DNA of 42,909 nt from Gammaproteobacteria bacterium (GCA_029864185.1 JAOTTY010000003.1:1-42909), one strand, 5' to 3'; shown: positions 1 to 9,454, counted from the stretch's first letter. Translations and numbers: made by a program. The notes: a model not told the origin generated them from the letters alone.

Positions 1-1047
1 CTGAACCGCGTCCGGCGAGCCGCTGGCATCCTTGAACGGCATTTCCAGCGTCATGACCGGCGCGTTGAAGCGTTCGGCGAGCGAGTTCGAGCAATAACTC
101 ATATTGGCTTTGCCGGCGGAATTGGGCGGGTAACCATGCTCGGTCTGAAAATCCGGATTGATATTCGCCAGCGTCATCTTGAACAGCTCGAGCCGCTGCT
201 GACGTTCCCGATTCCAGCCGGGAATACCCTCGGTACCGGCGATAAAATTGTACGGCAGCGCTTCGTCTCCGTGCACGTCCAGCCCGAAGTCCAGCCCCGT
301 TTGCCTGATTTTTTCGAGCACACAGAACACTTCCGGGCTCCTTTCGGGCGTCGGGTGATCCCATTCGCGGTTCAGGTTGGAGCCAGCCGCGTTGGTGCGC
401 AGATGCCCGCGACGGCTGCCGTCAGGGTTCATGTTCGGCACCAGGTAAATCACCGCCCTGTCGAGGATCGCGTTGACGACCGGGTCGCTGTAATCGACGA
501 GCCGGTTGATCAGTCCCTCCATCCACCATTCGGCCATGGTCTCGCCGGGGTGCTGACGCGCCACCATCCAGATTTTCCTGCGCGCAGCCTCATCCTCGCC
601 AAAACGCAGGCAGTCGATGGTTTGCCCGTCGAGGGTCATACCCAGGGTCTGCGCTTCGCAGCGATCGCTGCTCTGCGCAAACGCGATCAGATCGGCGTGC
701 CGCTCCATCGAATATGGGGCAAAATAAGCGAAGTAGACCTGGTCTGCGCTGCTGTTGTGTTCGATCACGAGGTTTTCGCCATCGAAGGAAGTGTCGACCC
801 GAAACCAGAATTCGCGATCGTAGCTCGCTACCGCCCGGTAATTCTCCCAGCCCTTCTGATAGGCCGCGCCGCCGGCGTTGCCGATGACATAGCGGCAATC
901 GATATCCTTTACGTTCGCGGCGCGAAAGTAAAACCACTGGTAAAAATCGGACTGGCTGTCCTTACGGATGCTGAGTAGCACGTTGGCCGGATCGCCGGGG
1001 TCGTTGCACTCGATATTACCGCCGTCAAACTGGCTGGAGATAATCAT
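1..1047 (-). CDS. M14-family zinc carboxypeptidase (cytosolic carboxypeptidase-like), C-terminus truncated by window edge
   Basis: Reverse-strand reading from ATG at 1047: MIISSQFDGGNIECNDPGDPANVLLSIRKDSQSDFYQWFYFRAANV...; contains HPGE (zinc motif) in VARQHPGETMAEWWMEGL and NPDGSRRGHLRTNAAGSNLNREW, typical of M14. No stop before window start. Confidence 0.85.
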   Translation of the reverse strand, partial: MIISSQFDGGNIECNDPGDPANVLLSIRKDSQSDFYQWFYFRAANVKDIDCRYVIGNAGGAAYQKGWENYRAVASYDREFWFRVDTSFDGENLVIEHNSSADQVYFAYFAPYSMERHADLIAFAQSSDRCEAQTLGMTLDGQTIDCLRFGEDEAARRKIWMVARQHPGETMAEWWMEGLINRLVDYSDPVVNAILDRAVIYLVPNMNPDGSRRGHLRTNAAGSNLNREWDHPTPERSPEVFCVLEKIRQTGLDFGLDVHGDEALPYNFIAGTEGIPGWNRERQQRLELFKMTLANINPDFQTEHGYPPNSAGKANMSYCSNSLAERFNAPVMTLEMPFKDASGSPDAVQ

Positions 1048-1157
1048 TGTGTTTCTCGAATTCAGGGCTGTACGAAACTTGGCCGGAGTCAGAACTTTCT
1101 GGCGGAAAACTCCTGCTTCGGGTAAAAATTCGGGTCTTCGATATGAGAGAATACTGT

Positions 1158-2255
1158 ATGCGTTGGTTAATTTCGATTCCTTTGCTGTTTTTACTGTCCG
1201 GCTGCGCCGATATCGGCTACTACTGGAACAATGCCCGCGGTCACCTGGCGGTGATGGACAAGCGGATCGATATCGAAGATTTGCTCGCCGACGACGGAAT
1301 CGACCCCGAATTACACGAACGCCTCGTGCTGGTTCGGGAAATTCGCCGCTTTTCGATCGACCGCCTCGGGCTGCCCGAAAACGGCAGCTACCTCAGTTAC
1401 GTCGAACTGGAAAGGCCTTATGTGCTCCAGAACCTGTTCGCCGCCCCCGAATTTTCGACGCGATTGCAGCGTTGGTGCTACTTGGTAATTGGCTGCGCCA
1501 GTTACCGCGGATACTACGACGAACAGCGTTTGCTCGACTATGTCGACAAGTTGAAAGCCGAGGGCCTCGAGATTTACATCAGCCATGTCCCCGCCTACTC
1601 GACGCTCGGCTGGTTCGACGACCCGGTGCTAAGCAGCTTTGTCTACTGGCCGGACTACCGGCTCGCGGGCCTGATATTCCACGAGCTCACGCATCAGCAG
1701 GTTTATATCGACGACGATACCACCTTCAACGAATCGCTCGCGTCCGCCGTGCAGCAGGTCGGCACCGAGCTGTGGCTGCAGTCGCGCGACGACGCCGAGG
1801 AACTCGGACGCCTGTCGCGCTGGCTCGCCTACCGCGGTGAAGTGATAGCACTGATCGAATCCACGCGCGAACAGCTCGCCGGCATTTACCAGCGCGATAT
1901 CCCCGACGACCGGAAACGCGCGCTGAAATCGGCCGCTTTTGCCGCCGCGCGTGAAGCGCATACCCTGGTTGCGGAGAAACATGGAACCAGCGGGGGATTC
2001 ACTGCCTGGTTTGCCGATGAGCTCAATAATGCCAAGATCGGCTCGGTCGCGGCCTATAACGACGCGGTACCCGCCTTCGTCAACATGATTCGCGCGCATG
2101 AAGCGGATTTCGCCGCATTCTTTGACTATGCGGCGGCCATTGGCAGGCTCGATAAACAGCGTCGCGACACCTGCCTGCTGGCCTGGAAACAGGATTCCGG
2201 AGCTGCTGACGGTGTTTGCCCGAAAATCGGCGTGGACGAAGCTACTGCTTCTTGA
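1158..2255 (+). CDS. Putative lipoprotein aminopeptidase (Aminopep family), HEXXH-like HELTH
   Basis: MRWLISIPLLFLLSGC lipobox, then ...RLAGLIFHELTHQQVYIDDDTTFNESLASAVQQVG. Start could also be 1143. Confidence 0.8.
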   Translation: MRWLISIPLLFLLSGCADIGYYWNNARGHLAVMDKRIDIEDLLADDGIDPELHERLVLVREIRRFSIDRLGLPENGSYLSYVELERPYVLQNLFAAPEFSTRLQRWCYLVIGCASYRGYYDEQRLLDYVDKLKAEGLEIYISHVPAYSTLGWFDDPVLSSFVYWPDYRLAGLIFHELTHQQVYIDDDTTFNESLASAVQQVGTELWLQSRDDAEELGRLSRWLAYRGEVIALIESTREQLAGIYQRDIPDDRKRALKSAAFAAAREAHTLVAEKHGTSGGFTAWFADELNNAKIGSVAAYNDAVPAFVNMIRAHEADFAAFFDYAAAIGRLDKQRRDTCLLAWKQDSGAADGVCPKIGVDEATAS

Positions 2256-2556
2256 TGAAATGGGAATACTTCGTGTAAACCGTCTTGTAGTCTTCGAGGT
2301 TCTCTTCCAGCATCTGCTGGTACTGGCTAGCGAAAAACTCCCGCGCCCGCGGTAAATCCTTTTCGTAATCCTCGAGCGTATTGGCGTGCTGGGACACGAC
2401 ATGAGCGTTGTAACGCGCCGCGGCGTAAAGCAGGGCCAGTCCGACGTTTTCTGGGCTGTTGGTTTCGGCAAACTCGTTGGCGCGATCGATAAACAAATCG
2501 ATCATGCGCCGATAGATTTCATCGAGCTCCTCGTCGCTCAGGGATTTTTCGACCAT
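2242..2556 (-). CDS. DUF3144-like small protein
   Basis: 104 aa MVEKSLSDEELDEIYRRMIDLFIDRANEFAETNSPENVGLALLYAAARYNAHVV; convergent, overlaps the preceding gene by 14 bp. Confidence 0.7.
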   Translation of the reverse strand: MVEKSLSDEELDEIYRRMIDLFIDRANEFAETNSPENVGLALLYAAARYNAHVVSQHANTLEDYEKDLPRAREFFASQYQQMLEENLEDYKTVYTKYSHFIKKQ

Positions 2557-2594
2557 CTTTCCTCTACCTGTAATACGTAATTCGGGCGTAATTC

Positions 2595-2725
2595 GGGGAC
2601 AGTTTACTTAAAACGTCAATGCGGGGACAGTTTACTTAATTCCGAATTCCGGGGGAATTAAGTAAACTGTCCCCGCATTACTGTCCCGGGGGAATTAAGT
2701 AAACTGTCCCCGCATTACTGTCCCC
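2595..2725. repeat. Cluster of direct and inverted copies of GGGGACAGTTTACTTA(ATT), including a 37-bp tandem duplication
   Basis: Forward copies at 2595-2610 and 2623-2641; inverted copies at 2656-2674 and 2693-2711; perfect 37-bp tandem unit gggggaattaagtaaactgtccccgcattactgtccc at 2651-2687 and 2688-2724. Confidence 0.95.
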
Positions 2726-3354
2726 GCCGATCGTCGACGAGGTGTCCGGCGATCATCTCGGTCAGTCCGAGCAGTTCTATATCCATTTCGTTGGCCTTGA
2801 CGCCGTCCTCCATCACCATGCGGCAATTGGAACAGGCGGTGACCACCTTTTCCACGTTGATTTCGTCGATCTGAGATTTCTTGCGATTGAACGCGGTGAA
2901 CTTCAGTTCCTTGGCGCGCTCGTTACTGCTGACGCCCCCGCCACCGCCGCAGCACCAGTTCATACTGCCATGGTGGTCCATCTCGACGAAGTTTTCCGTC
3001 ATCGGTCGTAGCAGGTTGCGCGGTTGCGCCTGGATACTGCCGCGCCGAACGATCGAACAGGCTTTGTTCGAGAAACACGACCTGCGGCGCCGCGAAAAAC
3101 AGCAGCGCGAACAGGCCCAGGTGGGACATGTAGCCAGCCACGAGCGGAATACCGATTTGCCGGCTGATTTCCCCGTGGGGAATAAAGCGGCTGAATACCG
3201 TTTTGAATGCGGCCGGGGCTGCCGCTACGCGCGCGACCGGCAGGTCCTGCGCGCGGCTGGCGAACACAATCGACCCCAGCTTCCAGACCACTCCGATGCC
3301 GAATACCGCGAGCGATGAGTAGCAGAGAAGTCCATCGACGAGATACTCGATCAT
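2715..3354 (-). pseudogene. Remnant of DsrM/NarI-gamma-like membrane protein joined out of frame to HdrD/CCG-type Fe-S protein C-terminus
   Basis: N-terminal part in one frame (3354 down to about 3060): MIEYLVDGLLCYSSLAVFGIGVVWKLGSIV...GYMSHLGLFALLFFAAPQVVFLEQSLF. C-terminal part in another frame (about 3060 to 2715): CSIVRRGSIQAQPRNLLRPMTENFVEMDHHGSMNWCCGGGGGVSSNERAKE..VVTACSNCRMVMEDG. Confidence 0.75.
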
Positions 3355-4447
3355 TTTACCCGCTCCTCCGACGTGGCTACGGCGTCTGGCGCCGGTTTTT
3401 CACCCCGCAGCCGGGCAAACTTCGCGGCCGACAGTACCTGACCCTGCTCCTGACATTCCCTCCCCCAGCGGTCGTGATGGGCGTTAGCCCAGTTGGTATC
3501 GACATAGCCGGACGTCATTCCCTGCAGCGCCCCTCGATGCCGATGGTGCCCATGTACATGTGCCCCAGGGATCCCAGCATCAGCAGCAGGGAGCCGACGA
3601 CATGCACCAGGTGGGGTATTTCCATGATAACCCGCCCCTGACCAAAATTCAGAGAGACCAAAACAAGGCCGCTGATGGAAACCACGAGACCGAACAGAAT
3701 GACCATCCAGTACCAGATTTTCTCGCCCATGTTGAAGAAACCGACGCAGGGATGACCGTCGCCGATCAAGCCGCCGAGTCTCAGCAACCAGCCCAGGTCC
3801 CCCTGCTCGTAGAGATTGTGCCAGGTAAAACTGAACAGCATCGTCAGCAGTGATACCAGGAACAGCGGGCCAAACAGGTTGTGCCCCTCCTTGCTGGCCG
3901 AGGCGAACAGCGCGAAGACTTCCCTGCCAAAAAGCGGCAGTAACATGGATCGGCCGAGCAACAGGTTCAGCCCCGTAATCGCCAGAAACAGAAAAACGAT
4001 CGCAAGCGTCCAGTGCACGATGCGCTCGCAGTCGGTAAAGCGCCTGACAACGCGCCCCGACGGGCCACCCTCGATTTCGACTTTGCCACGCAACACGAAT
4101 ACCAGACCGAGGACAGCAAATTCTCCCACCAGGGCCTAGGAAACGGTTTTGGTAACCTCGTTGATTCTAAATCGCGCCCATTGATCACCGCGCGCATCGA
4201 TCAGGGCGCCGGTTTCGACCCCCTTGACCTGGCTAACTCCATCGATAACCCGGCCACCGCGCTGCCGGACCTCGCGCCAGAAATCGCCTCCCGGATTGAT
4301 CGACGAAACTCCCTGCGGATACTGCTGTGGTTCTGGCGGAATATTGCTGGCGCCCGCAATTTGCGGCGATGGAAAAGCGATTACGAGTAATAGTGTCGCG
4401 ATCAGTCCCAAATACCAGGGAGTCGGAAGCGAGGATCGATATAACAA
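3351..4447 (-). pseudogene. Second formate dehydrogenase gamma (cytochrome b556-like) subunit, disrupted by in-frame TAG and a 1-nt frameshift
   Basis: Colinear with the intact gamma gene at 4567-5592. In-frame TAG at 4136-4138 (...INEVTKTVS*ALVGEFAVLGLVF...). Near 3530-3536 the frame shifts by one base: GIEG then ALQGMTSGYVDTNWANAHHDRW in the +1 frame, ending ...SEERVK* at 3351. Confidence 0.8.
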
Positions 4448-4566
4448 GGTTTTTCCCGCCAGATCATAACCGCGGGCAGCATAATGCAGGAGCCTGGAGC
4501 TTCAAGCTCAATCGTGCTTTTTATTGATCCAGGGCAACCTGGACCATTGGTAATATTAACCGGCGA

Positions 4567-5592
4567 TCAGGCCGTATCGGTAGATCCTCGCTGTGCCATG
4601 CCGGCTTTCGCGACGGACTGAACCTGCTCTTCCGGCTGTGCGGAATCCTTGACCTTCTCATACCAGAGGTCATGGTGGTCCTTCGCCCAGTTGGCATCGC
4701 AGTAACCCGTCTGCATGACTTCGAAGGTCGCTTCGAGCGCCGCGGTGCCCATGTAGATATGCCCGAAAGACACGACGATCAGGACCACGGCCGATACGCT
4801 GTGCACGAAATGATAAAACTCCATCGTCGCACGGGTTTGCCCAAAGATCGGAAAGTCGAGCACGAGGCCGCTGACGATGACGGCCAGGCCGCCGATCGCC
4901 GCAAGCCAGAACCAGGCCTTTTCCCCGGCATTGTAGCGGTCGGAATGGGCATGCTTGCCGAACAAACCACCCCCACTCAGCAACCATTGCAGGTCCAGCT
5001 TCGGCGAGGGCATGTTATCGCGCACGAACAGCACGAACAGCCAGGTCAGCGCAAACACGAACAGCGGACCGAGGTAATCGTGCAGGAATTTCGCTACCAC
5101 CGCGATATTACTGAAACCCTCCGCGCCAAACACGGGGATCAAAAATTTTCGGCCCAAAAGCAGCGTCAGACCGGTCAGACCAAGTATCACGAACAGGGTG
5201 GCCGTCGACCAGTGTGCGAGGCGCTGATTGGTCGTAAAGCGCAGAATCTTGAGGCCGGATCGCCCCTCCGACAACTTGATATTGCCGCGCAATAGCCGGA
5301 AAACCAGGATCGTCAGCAGCACGATAAGGATAGCCGCGCCGGCAATCGGGATTAGCTGCTGCATGCGGTACTGACGCCAGTTTTCCCCGGAAACGTTGAT
5401 CAATATATCGGCATCGGTCGACTTGACCTGGGTGACGCCGCGCACTTCACCGTTACGCTGGCGTATTTCGTTCCAGAGCTCGATGCCTGGATCTGAGGTA
5501 TACAGACTGGGAGGCGGTGGTGGCGGGGCCGCCTGTACCTGGAATACCGACGCAATCAAGCAGAACACCACCAACAATGTATGAATTCTCAC
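4567..5592 (-). CDS. Formate dehydrogenase gamma subunit (membrane cytochrome b)
   Basis: 341 aa with signal peptide, multiple TM helices and His residues; RFTTNQRLAHWSTATLFVILGLTGLTLLLG...FGHIYMGTAALEATFEVMQTGYCDANWAKDHHDLW. Confidence 0.88.
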   Translation of the reverse strand: MRIHTLLVVFCLIASVFQVQAAPPPPPPSLYTSDPGIELWNEIRQRNGEVRGVTQVKSTDADILINVSGENWRQYRMQQLIPIAGAAILIVLLTILVFRLLRGNIKLSEGRSGLKILRFTTNQRLAHWSTATLFVILGLTGLTLLLGRKFLIPVFGAEGFSNIAVVAKFLHDYLGPLFVFALTWLFVLFVRDNMPSPKLDLQWLLSGGGLFGKHAHSDRYNAGEKAWFWLAAIGGLAVIVSGLVLDFPIFGQTRATMEFYHFVHSVSAVVLIVVSFGHIYMGTAALEATFEVMQTGYCDANWAKDHHDLWYEKVKDSAQPEEQVQSVAKAGMAQRGSTDTA

Positions 5593-5687
5593 GACTCTCG
5601 ACCTATTTTTGTTGTACCGCGGGCTCCGCCGGACAGGCTCGATACGTCCCTGTATCGAGTTTATTCGTCCCGGTGCGAACCGACCCG

Positions 5688-6275
5688 TTAAAGCTTGGCT
5701 TTATCGAAGTTCACACCCCACTCGAAGGCGCTGGCGCCTCGATTGATCACGCGCTTGCGGTAGATATCCGATAGCACGTCGGCATCGCCGGCCAGCAGCG
5801 CATGGGTCGAGCACATTTCCGCGCACAGCGGCAGCTTGCCCTCGGAAAGGCGGTTGCGGCCATACTTCTTGTACTCCTCCGAGCTGTTGTCGTCCTCCGG
5901 ACCACCCGCGCAGAAAGTACACTTGTCCATCTTGCCGCGCGACGAGAAGGCCGCTTCTTCGGGAAACTGCGGCGCGCCGAACGGGCAGGCGTAAAAGCAG
6001 TAACCGCAACCGATGCAGATATCCTTGTCGTGCAGCACGATGCCGTCGCCGGTGGTGTAAAAACAGTCCACCGGGCAAACCGCGGCGCAGGGCGCGTCGG
6101 AACAATGCATGCAGGCCACCGACAGCGAGCGCTCGCCCTGTTCGCCATCCTTGATCGTGACCACGCGACGCCGGTTGACTCCCCACGGGATATCGTGCTC
6201 GTTCTTGCAGGCGGTTACGCAGGCGTTACATTCGATGCAGCGTTCCGCGTCGCAATAAAATTTCATTCTAGCCAT
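5688..6275 (-). CDS. Formate dehydrogenase beta subunit, multi-[4Fe-4S]
   Basis: MARMKFYCDAERCIECNACVTACKNEHDIPWGVNRRRVVTIKDGEQGERSLSVACMHCSDAPCAAVCPVDCF; four Cys clusters; adjacent to FDH alpha. Confidence 0.92.
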   Translation of the reverse strand: MARMKFYCDAERCIECNACVTACKNEHDIPWGVNRRRVVTIKDGEQGERSLSVACMHCSDAPCAAVCPVDCFYTTGDGIVLHDKDICIGCGYCFYACPFGAPQFPEEAAFSSRGKMDKCTFCAGGPEDDNSSEEYKKYGRNRLSEGKLPLCAEMCSTHALLAGDADVLSDIYRKRVINRGASAFEWGVNFDKAKL

Positions 6276-6292
6276 TTTCTAATCCCCCCTGC

Positions 6293-9184
6293 TTAAGCTT
6301 TGGTTATGCGACAAAGGCTGCATTTCGATTCCTGCATCTGCGTCACGGAATCGTAGCCATAGGTAAACGCCGTATTGGCCGCCTCACCCAGAACGTAGGG
6401 ATCGGCACCCTCGGGGTACTTGCTCCTCAGATCCTTGCCCTGGAAATGCCCGGCGAAGTGGAACGGCATGAACGCTACCCCGGAGCCGACGCGGCGGGTT
6501 ACCATCGCCTTGACCTTGACCTTCGCGGACTCGGCGCCCTCGACCCAGACGTCGTCACCATCCTTGATGCCGGCATTGTTGGCGTCGCGCGGGTGGATTT
6601 CGACGAACATGTCCTGTTGCAGTTCGGCCAGCCACTTGTTGGAGCGGGATTCGTCGCCACCGCCCTCGTACTCGACCAGTCGACCCGAGGTCAGAATGAT
6701 CGGGTAATCCTTGGAATAGTCGGTCGCCTGGATCGACTGGTAGCGGGTCGGCAATCTCCAGAAGGACTTGCGATCGTCGTAGGTCGGATATTTCTCGACC
6801 AGGTCACGTCGCGACGTGTACAGCGGTTCGCGGTGAATCGGCACCGGATCCGGGAAGGTCCAGACGACGGTTCGCGCCTTGGCGTTACCGAACGGCGCAC
6901 AACCATGCTTGATCGCAACGCGCTGGATACCTCCGGACAGGTCGGTTTTCCAGTTCTTACCGTCGGCCGCCTTCTGCTCTTCCGGGGTCAGGTCGTTCCA
7001 CCAGCCGAGTTTCTTCAACACTTCGTGGCTGAACTCGGGGTAACCATCCTTGATTTCGGAGCCCTTGCTATAAGAGCCCTCGGCGAGCAGGTTGGTGCCA
7101 TTGCGCTCGACACCGAACCGGGCCCTGAAAGTCAGGCCGCCATCGGCAACCGCCTTCGAGGTATCGTAGAGATTCGGCGTCCCGGGATGATTCATCTCGG
7201 CGGTACCCCACGACGGCCACGGCAGACCGTAGTAATCGCCATCGGCGGGTCCGCCCTCGGCCTTGAGGCTGGTGTAATCGAAAGTACCCCAGTTTTCCTG
7301 ATGCTTCTTCAGGCGCTCCGGGCTCTGACCGGTATAACCGATGGTCCACATGCCGCTGTTGATTTCGCGCAGCACGTCCTCGACCAGCGGCTCTTCGCCG
7401 TTGACCTTGATGTTCTTGAACATCTGGTCGGCAACGCCTAGTTTCTTCGCGAGCTTGTACATGATGACGTGGTCAGGCAGCGACTCGAACAGCGGGTCGA
7501 TGACTTTGGAGCGCCATTGCAGCGAGCGGTTGGAGGCGGTAACCGAACCGTAGGTTTCCATTTGCGTTGAAGCCGGCAGCAGGTAGATCCCGTCGGTGCG
7601 GTCTGGCATGACCGCTGATGCCGTCGGATAAGGATCGATGACGACCATCAACTCCAGTTTTTCCATCGCCTTTTTCTGCTCGACGCCGCGGGTCTGGCTG
7701 TTGGGCGCGTGGCCCCAGAACAGCATCGCCTTGAGGATGTCTTTCTGGGCGACGTTTTCCGGGGTTTCGAGCACGCCGTCGATCCAGCGCGACACCGGGA
7801 TGCCGGTGGAATTCATGACGTGCACGTCCTTGCCGCCTTTCTGCTCGTAGCTGCCGTTGTCGAAGCGGCCCTTGACCCAATCGAAGTCGAGATCCCAGAC
7901 GCGCGCCCAGTGCTTCCATGAACCCTCGGCCAGGCCATAGTAGCCGGGCAGGGTATTGGACAGGACGCCGAGGTCGGTCGCACCCTGCACGTTGTCGTGA
8001 CCGCGGAAAATATTCGCGCCGCCGCCGGATACGCCCATGTTGCCGAGCGCCAGCTGGAACGCGCAGTAGGCGCGGGTATTATTGTTACCGATGGTGTGCT
8101 GGGTGCCGCCCATGCACCAGATGAAGGTGCCGGGCCGATTGTCGGCCATCGCCTTGGCGGCGGCATAAACCTGGTCTTCCGGAACGCCGGTGACATTCTC
8201 GACCTCCTTCGGATTCCATTTCTTGACCTCGGCCATGACCTCGTCCATGCCGTAAACGCGCTGGCGAATGAACTGCTTGTCTTCCCAGCCGTTCTCGAAG
8301 ATATGCCACATCATGCCCCAGATGATACCGACGTCGGTACCGGGACGGATGCGCAGGTAATGGTCGGCATGCGCCGCGGTGCGGGTATAACGCGGATCGA
8401 TGACGATCACCGGCGCGTTGTTTTCTTCCTTGGCCTTGAAGATATGCTGCAGCGAAACCGGGTGCGCCTCGGTCGGGTTGGAACCGATCAACAGTATCGA
8501 TTTCGAGTTATGGATGTCGTTGTACGAATTGGTCATCGCACCGTAACCCCAGGTATTGGCTACCCCGGCTACCGTGGTCGAGTGGCAGATACGCGCCTGG
8601 TGATCGACGTTGTTGGTGCCCCACATCGCCGCGAACTTGCGGAACAGGTAAGCCTGCTCGTTGCTATGCTTGGCGGAGCCGAGCCAGAACACCGAGTCGG
8701 GTCCGGACTTTTCGCGAATCTCGAGCATCTTGTCGCCGATTTCGTTGATCGCCTCGTCCCAGGAAATTTTCTTCCATTTGCCGTCGACCAGCTTGGTCGG
8801 ATACTTGAGGCGGCGCTCGCCATGCCCGTGCTCGCGAATCGACGCGCCCTTGGCACAGTGCGCACCCTTGTTGAAGGGGTGATCGAAAGCCGGTTCCTGG
8901 CCGGTCCACACGCCGTTCTGTACTTCGGCAATAATGCCGCAACCGACCGAGCAATGGGTACAGACCGTCTTTACCTGCTCGATTTTACCGCCGGTGTTGG
9001 AGACCGCGGCGTCGGCTTTTTTCATCATCACCGGCGTAATCGTGGTCGCCAGCGCGGCGCCCCCGGCCATCAGGCCTGAATTTCGCAGGAAGGTCCGGCG
9101 ACTGATCGCCCCGGGCATCGCTTGCTTGAAATCGACGGTAACGCTGTTATCGATCTTACTGGACGTCTTGGTTAATTTTCTCAT
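6293..9184 (-). CDS. Formate dehydrogenase alpha subunit, molybdopterin oxidoreductase, TAT-exported, Cys-type active site
   Basis: Likely start MRKLTK at 9184 (the ORF track start 9235 is upstream). TAT motif SRRTFLRNSG; N-terminal cluster CTHCSVGCGIIAEVQNG; active site HQARICHSTTVAGVANTWGYGAMTNSYNDI with Cys codon at 8585-8587. Confidence 0.93.
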   Translation of the reverse strand: MRKLTKTSSKIDNSVTVDFKQAMPGAISRRTFLRNSGLMAGGAALATTITPVMMKKADAAVSNTGGKIEQVKTVCTHCSVGCGIIAEVQNGVWTGQEPAFDHPFNKGAHCAKGASIREHGHGERRLKYPTKLVDGKWKKISWDEAINEIGDKMLEIREKSGPDSVFWLGSAKHSNEQAYLFRKFAAMWGTNNVDHQARICHSTTVAGVANTWGYGAMTNSYNDIHNSKSILLIGSNPTEAHPVSLQHIFKAKEENNAPVIVIDPRYTRTAAHADHYLRIRPGTDVGIIWGMMWHIFENGWEDKQFIRQRVYGMDEVMAEVKKWNPKEVENVTGVPEDQVYAAAKAMADNRPGTFIWCMGGTQHTIGNNNTRAYCAFQLALGNMGVSGGGANIFRGHDNVQGATDLGVLSNTLPGYYGLAEGSWKHWARVWDLDFDWVKGRFDNGSYEQKGGKDVHVMNSTGIPVSRWIDGVLETPENVAQKDILKAMLFWGHAPNSQTRGVEQKKAMEKLELMVVIDPYPTASAVMPDRTDGIYLLPASTQMETYGSVTASNRSLQWRSKVIDPLFESLPDHVIMYKLAKKLGVADQMFKNIKVNGEEPLVEDVLREINSGMWTIGYTGQSPERLKKHQENWGTFDYTSLKAEGGPADGDYYGLPWPSWGTAEMNHPGTPNLYDTSKAVADGGLTFRARFGVERNGTNLLAEGSYSKGSEIKDGYPEFSHEVLKKLGWWNDLTPEEQKAADGKNWKTDLSGGIQRVAIKHGCAPFGNAKARTVVWTFPDPVPIHREPLYTSRRDLVEKYPTYDDRKSFWRLPTRYQSIQATDYSKDYPIILTSGRLVEYEGGGDESRSNKWLAELQQDMFVEIHPRDANNAGIKDGDDVWVEGAESAKVKVKAMVTRRVGSGVAFMPFHFAGHFQGKDLRSKYPEGADPYVLGEAANTAFTYGYDSVTQMQESKCSLCRITKA

Positions 9185-9200
9185 GCTGCAACCCCCCAGG

Positions 9201-9407
9201 TTATACGTCGGCAGACTTGTAGTAATCGAGGACATGCTGGGTTAGCTGGTAACCCTTCTGTGCTGGCTTTTCGACCTCATCGCTGGACATATCGGCGATA
9301 GCGACGGTACTGACCATCGTTGTGGCTGCCACGCCTGCTCCGACGAGGGTGGACTTCTTGATAAATGCTCTGCGTTCCTGGTCCTTGGGCTGATTTTTAC
9401 TTTTCAC
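9201..9407 (-). CDS. Small twin-arginine FDH-region peptide
   Basis: (V/M)KSKNQPKDQERRAFIKKSTLVGAGVAATTMVSTVAIA; the GTG at 9407 is preceded by GGAGGAG, so it is likelier than the ATG at 9422. Confidence 0.8.
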   Translation of the reverse strand: MKSKNQPKDQERRAFIKKSTLVGAGVAATTMVSTVAIADMSSDEVEKPAQKGYQLTQHVLDYYKSADV

Positions 9408-9454
9408 GTGTTGCTCCTCCACAGGGTAATAGAGTATTTCGGTTGTATTATGTA

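Noticed and set aside
136-978. 280-aa plus-strand ORF at window start
   Set aside because: Antisense to a clear M14 carboxypeptidase with catalytic motifs.
2651-2724. Possible CRISPR-like array because of the 37-bp perfect tandem repeat
   Set aside because: Only two adjacent copies with no unique spacers, and the core motif is dispersed as inverted and solo copies; no cas genes.
4136-4138. TAG in the gamma gene as programmed read-through or pyrrolysine
   Set aside because: The same gene also has a one-base frameshift near 3530 and lies next to a deleted gene; simple decay explains it better.
6420-9079. Long plus-strand ORFs (e.g. 6446-7441, 7997-9079) opposite FDH alpha
   Set aside because: Shadow ORFs of a GC-rich conserved gene; no recognisable domain, and the minus strand encodes a clear FDH.
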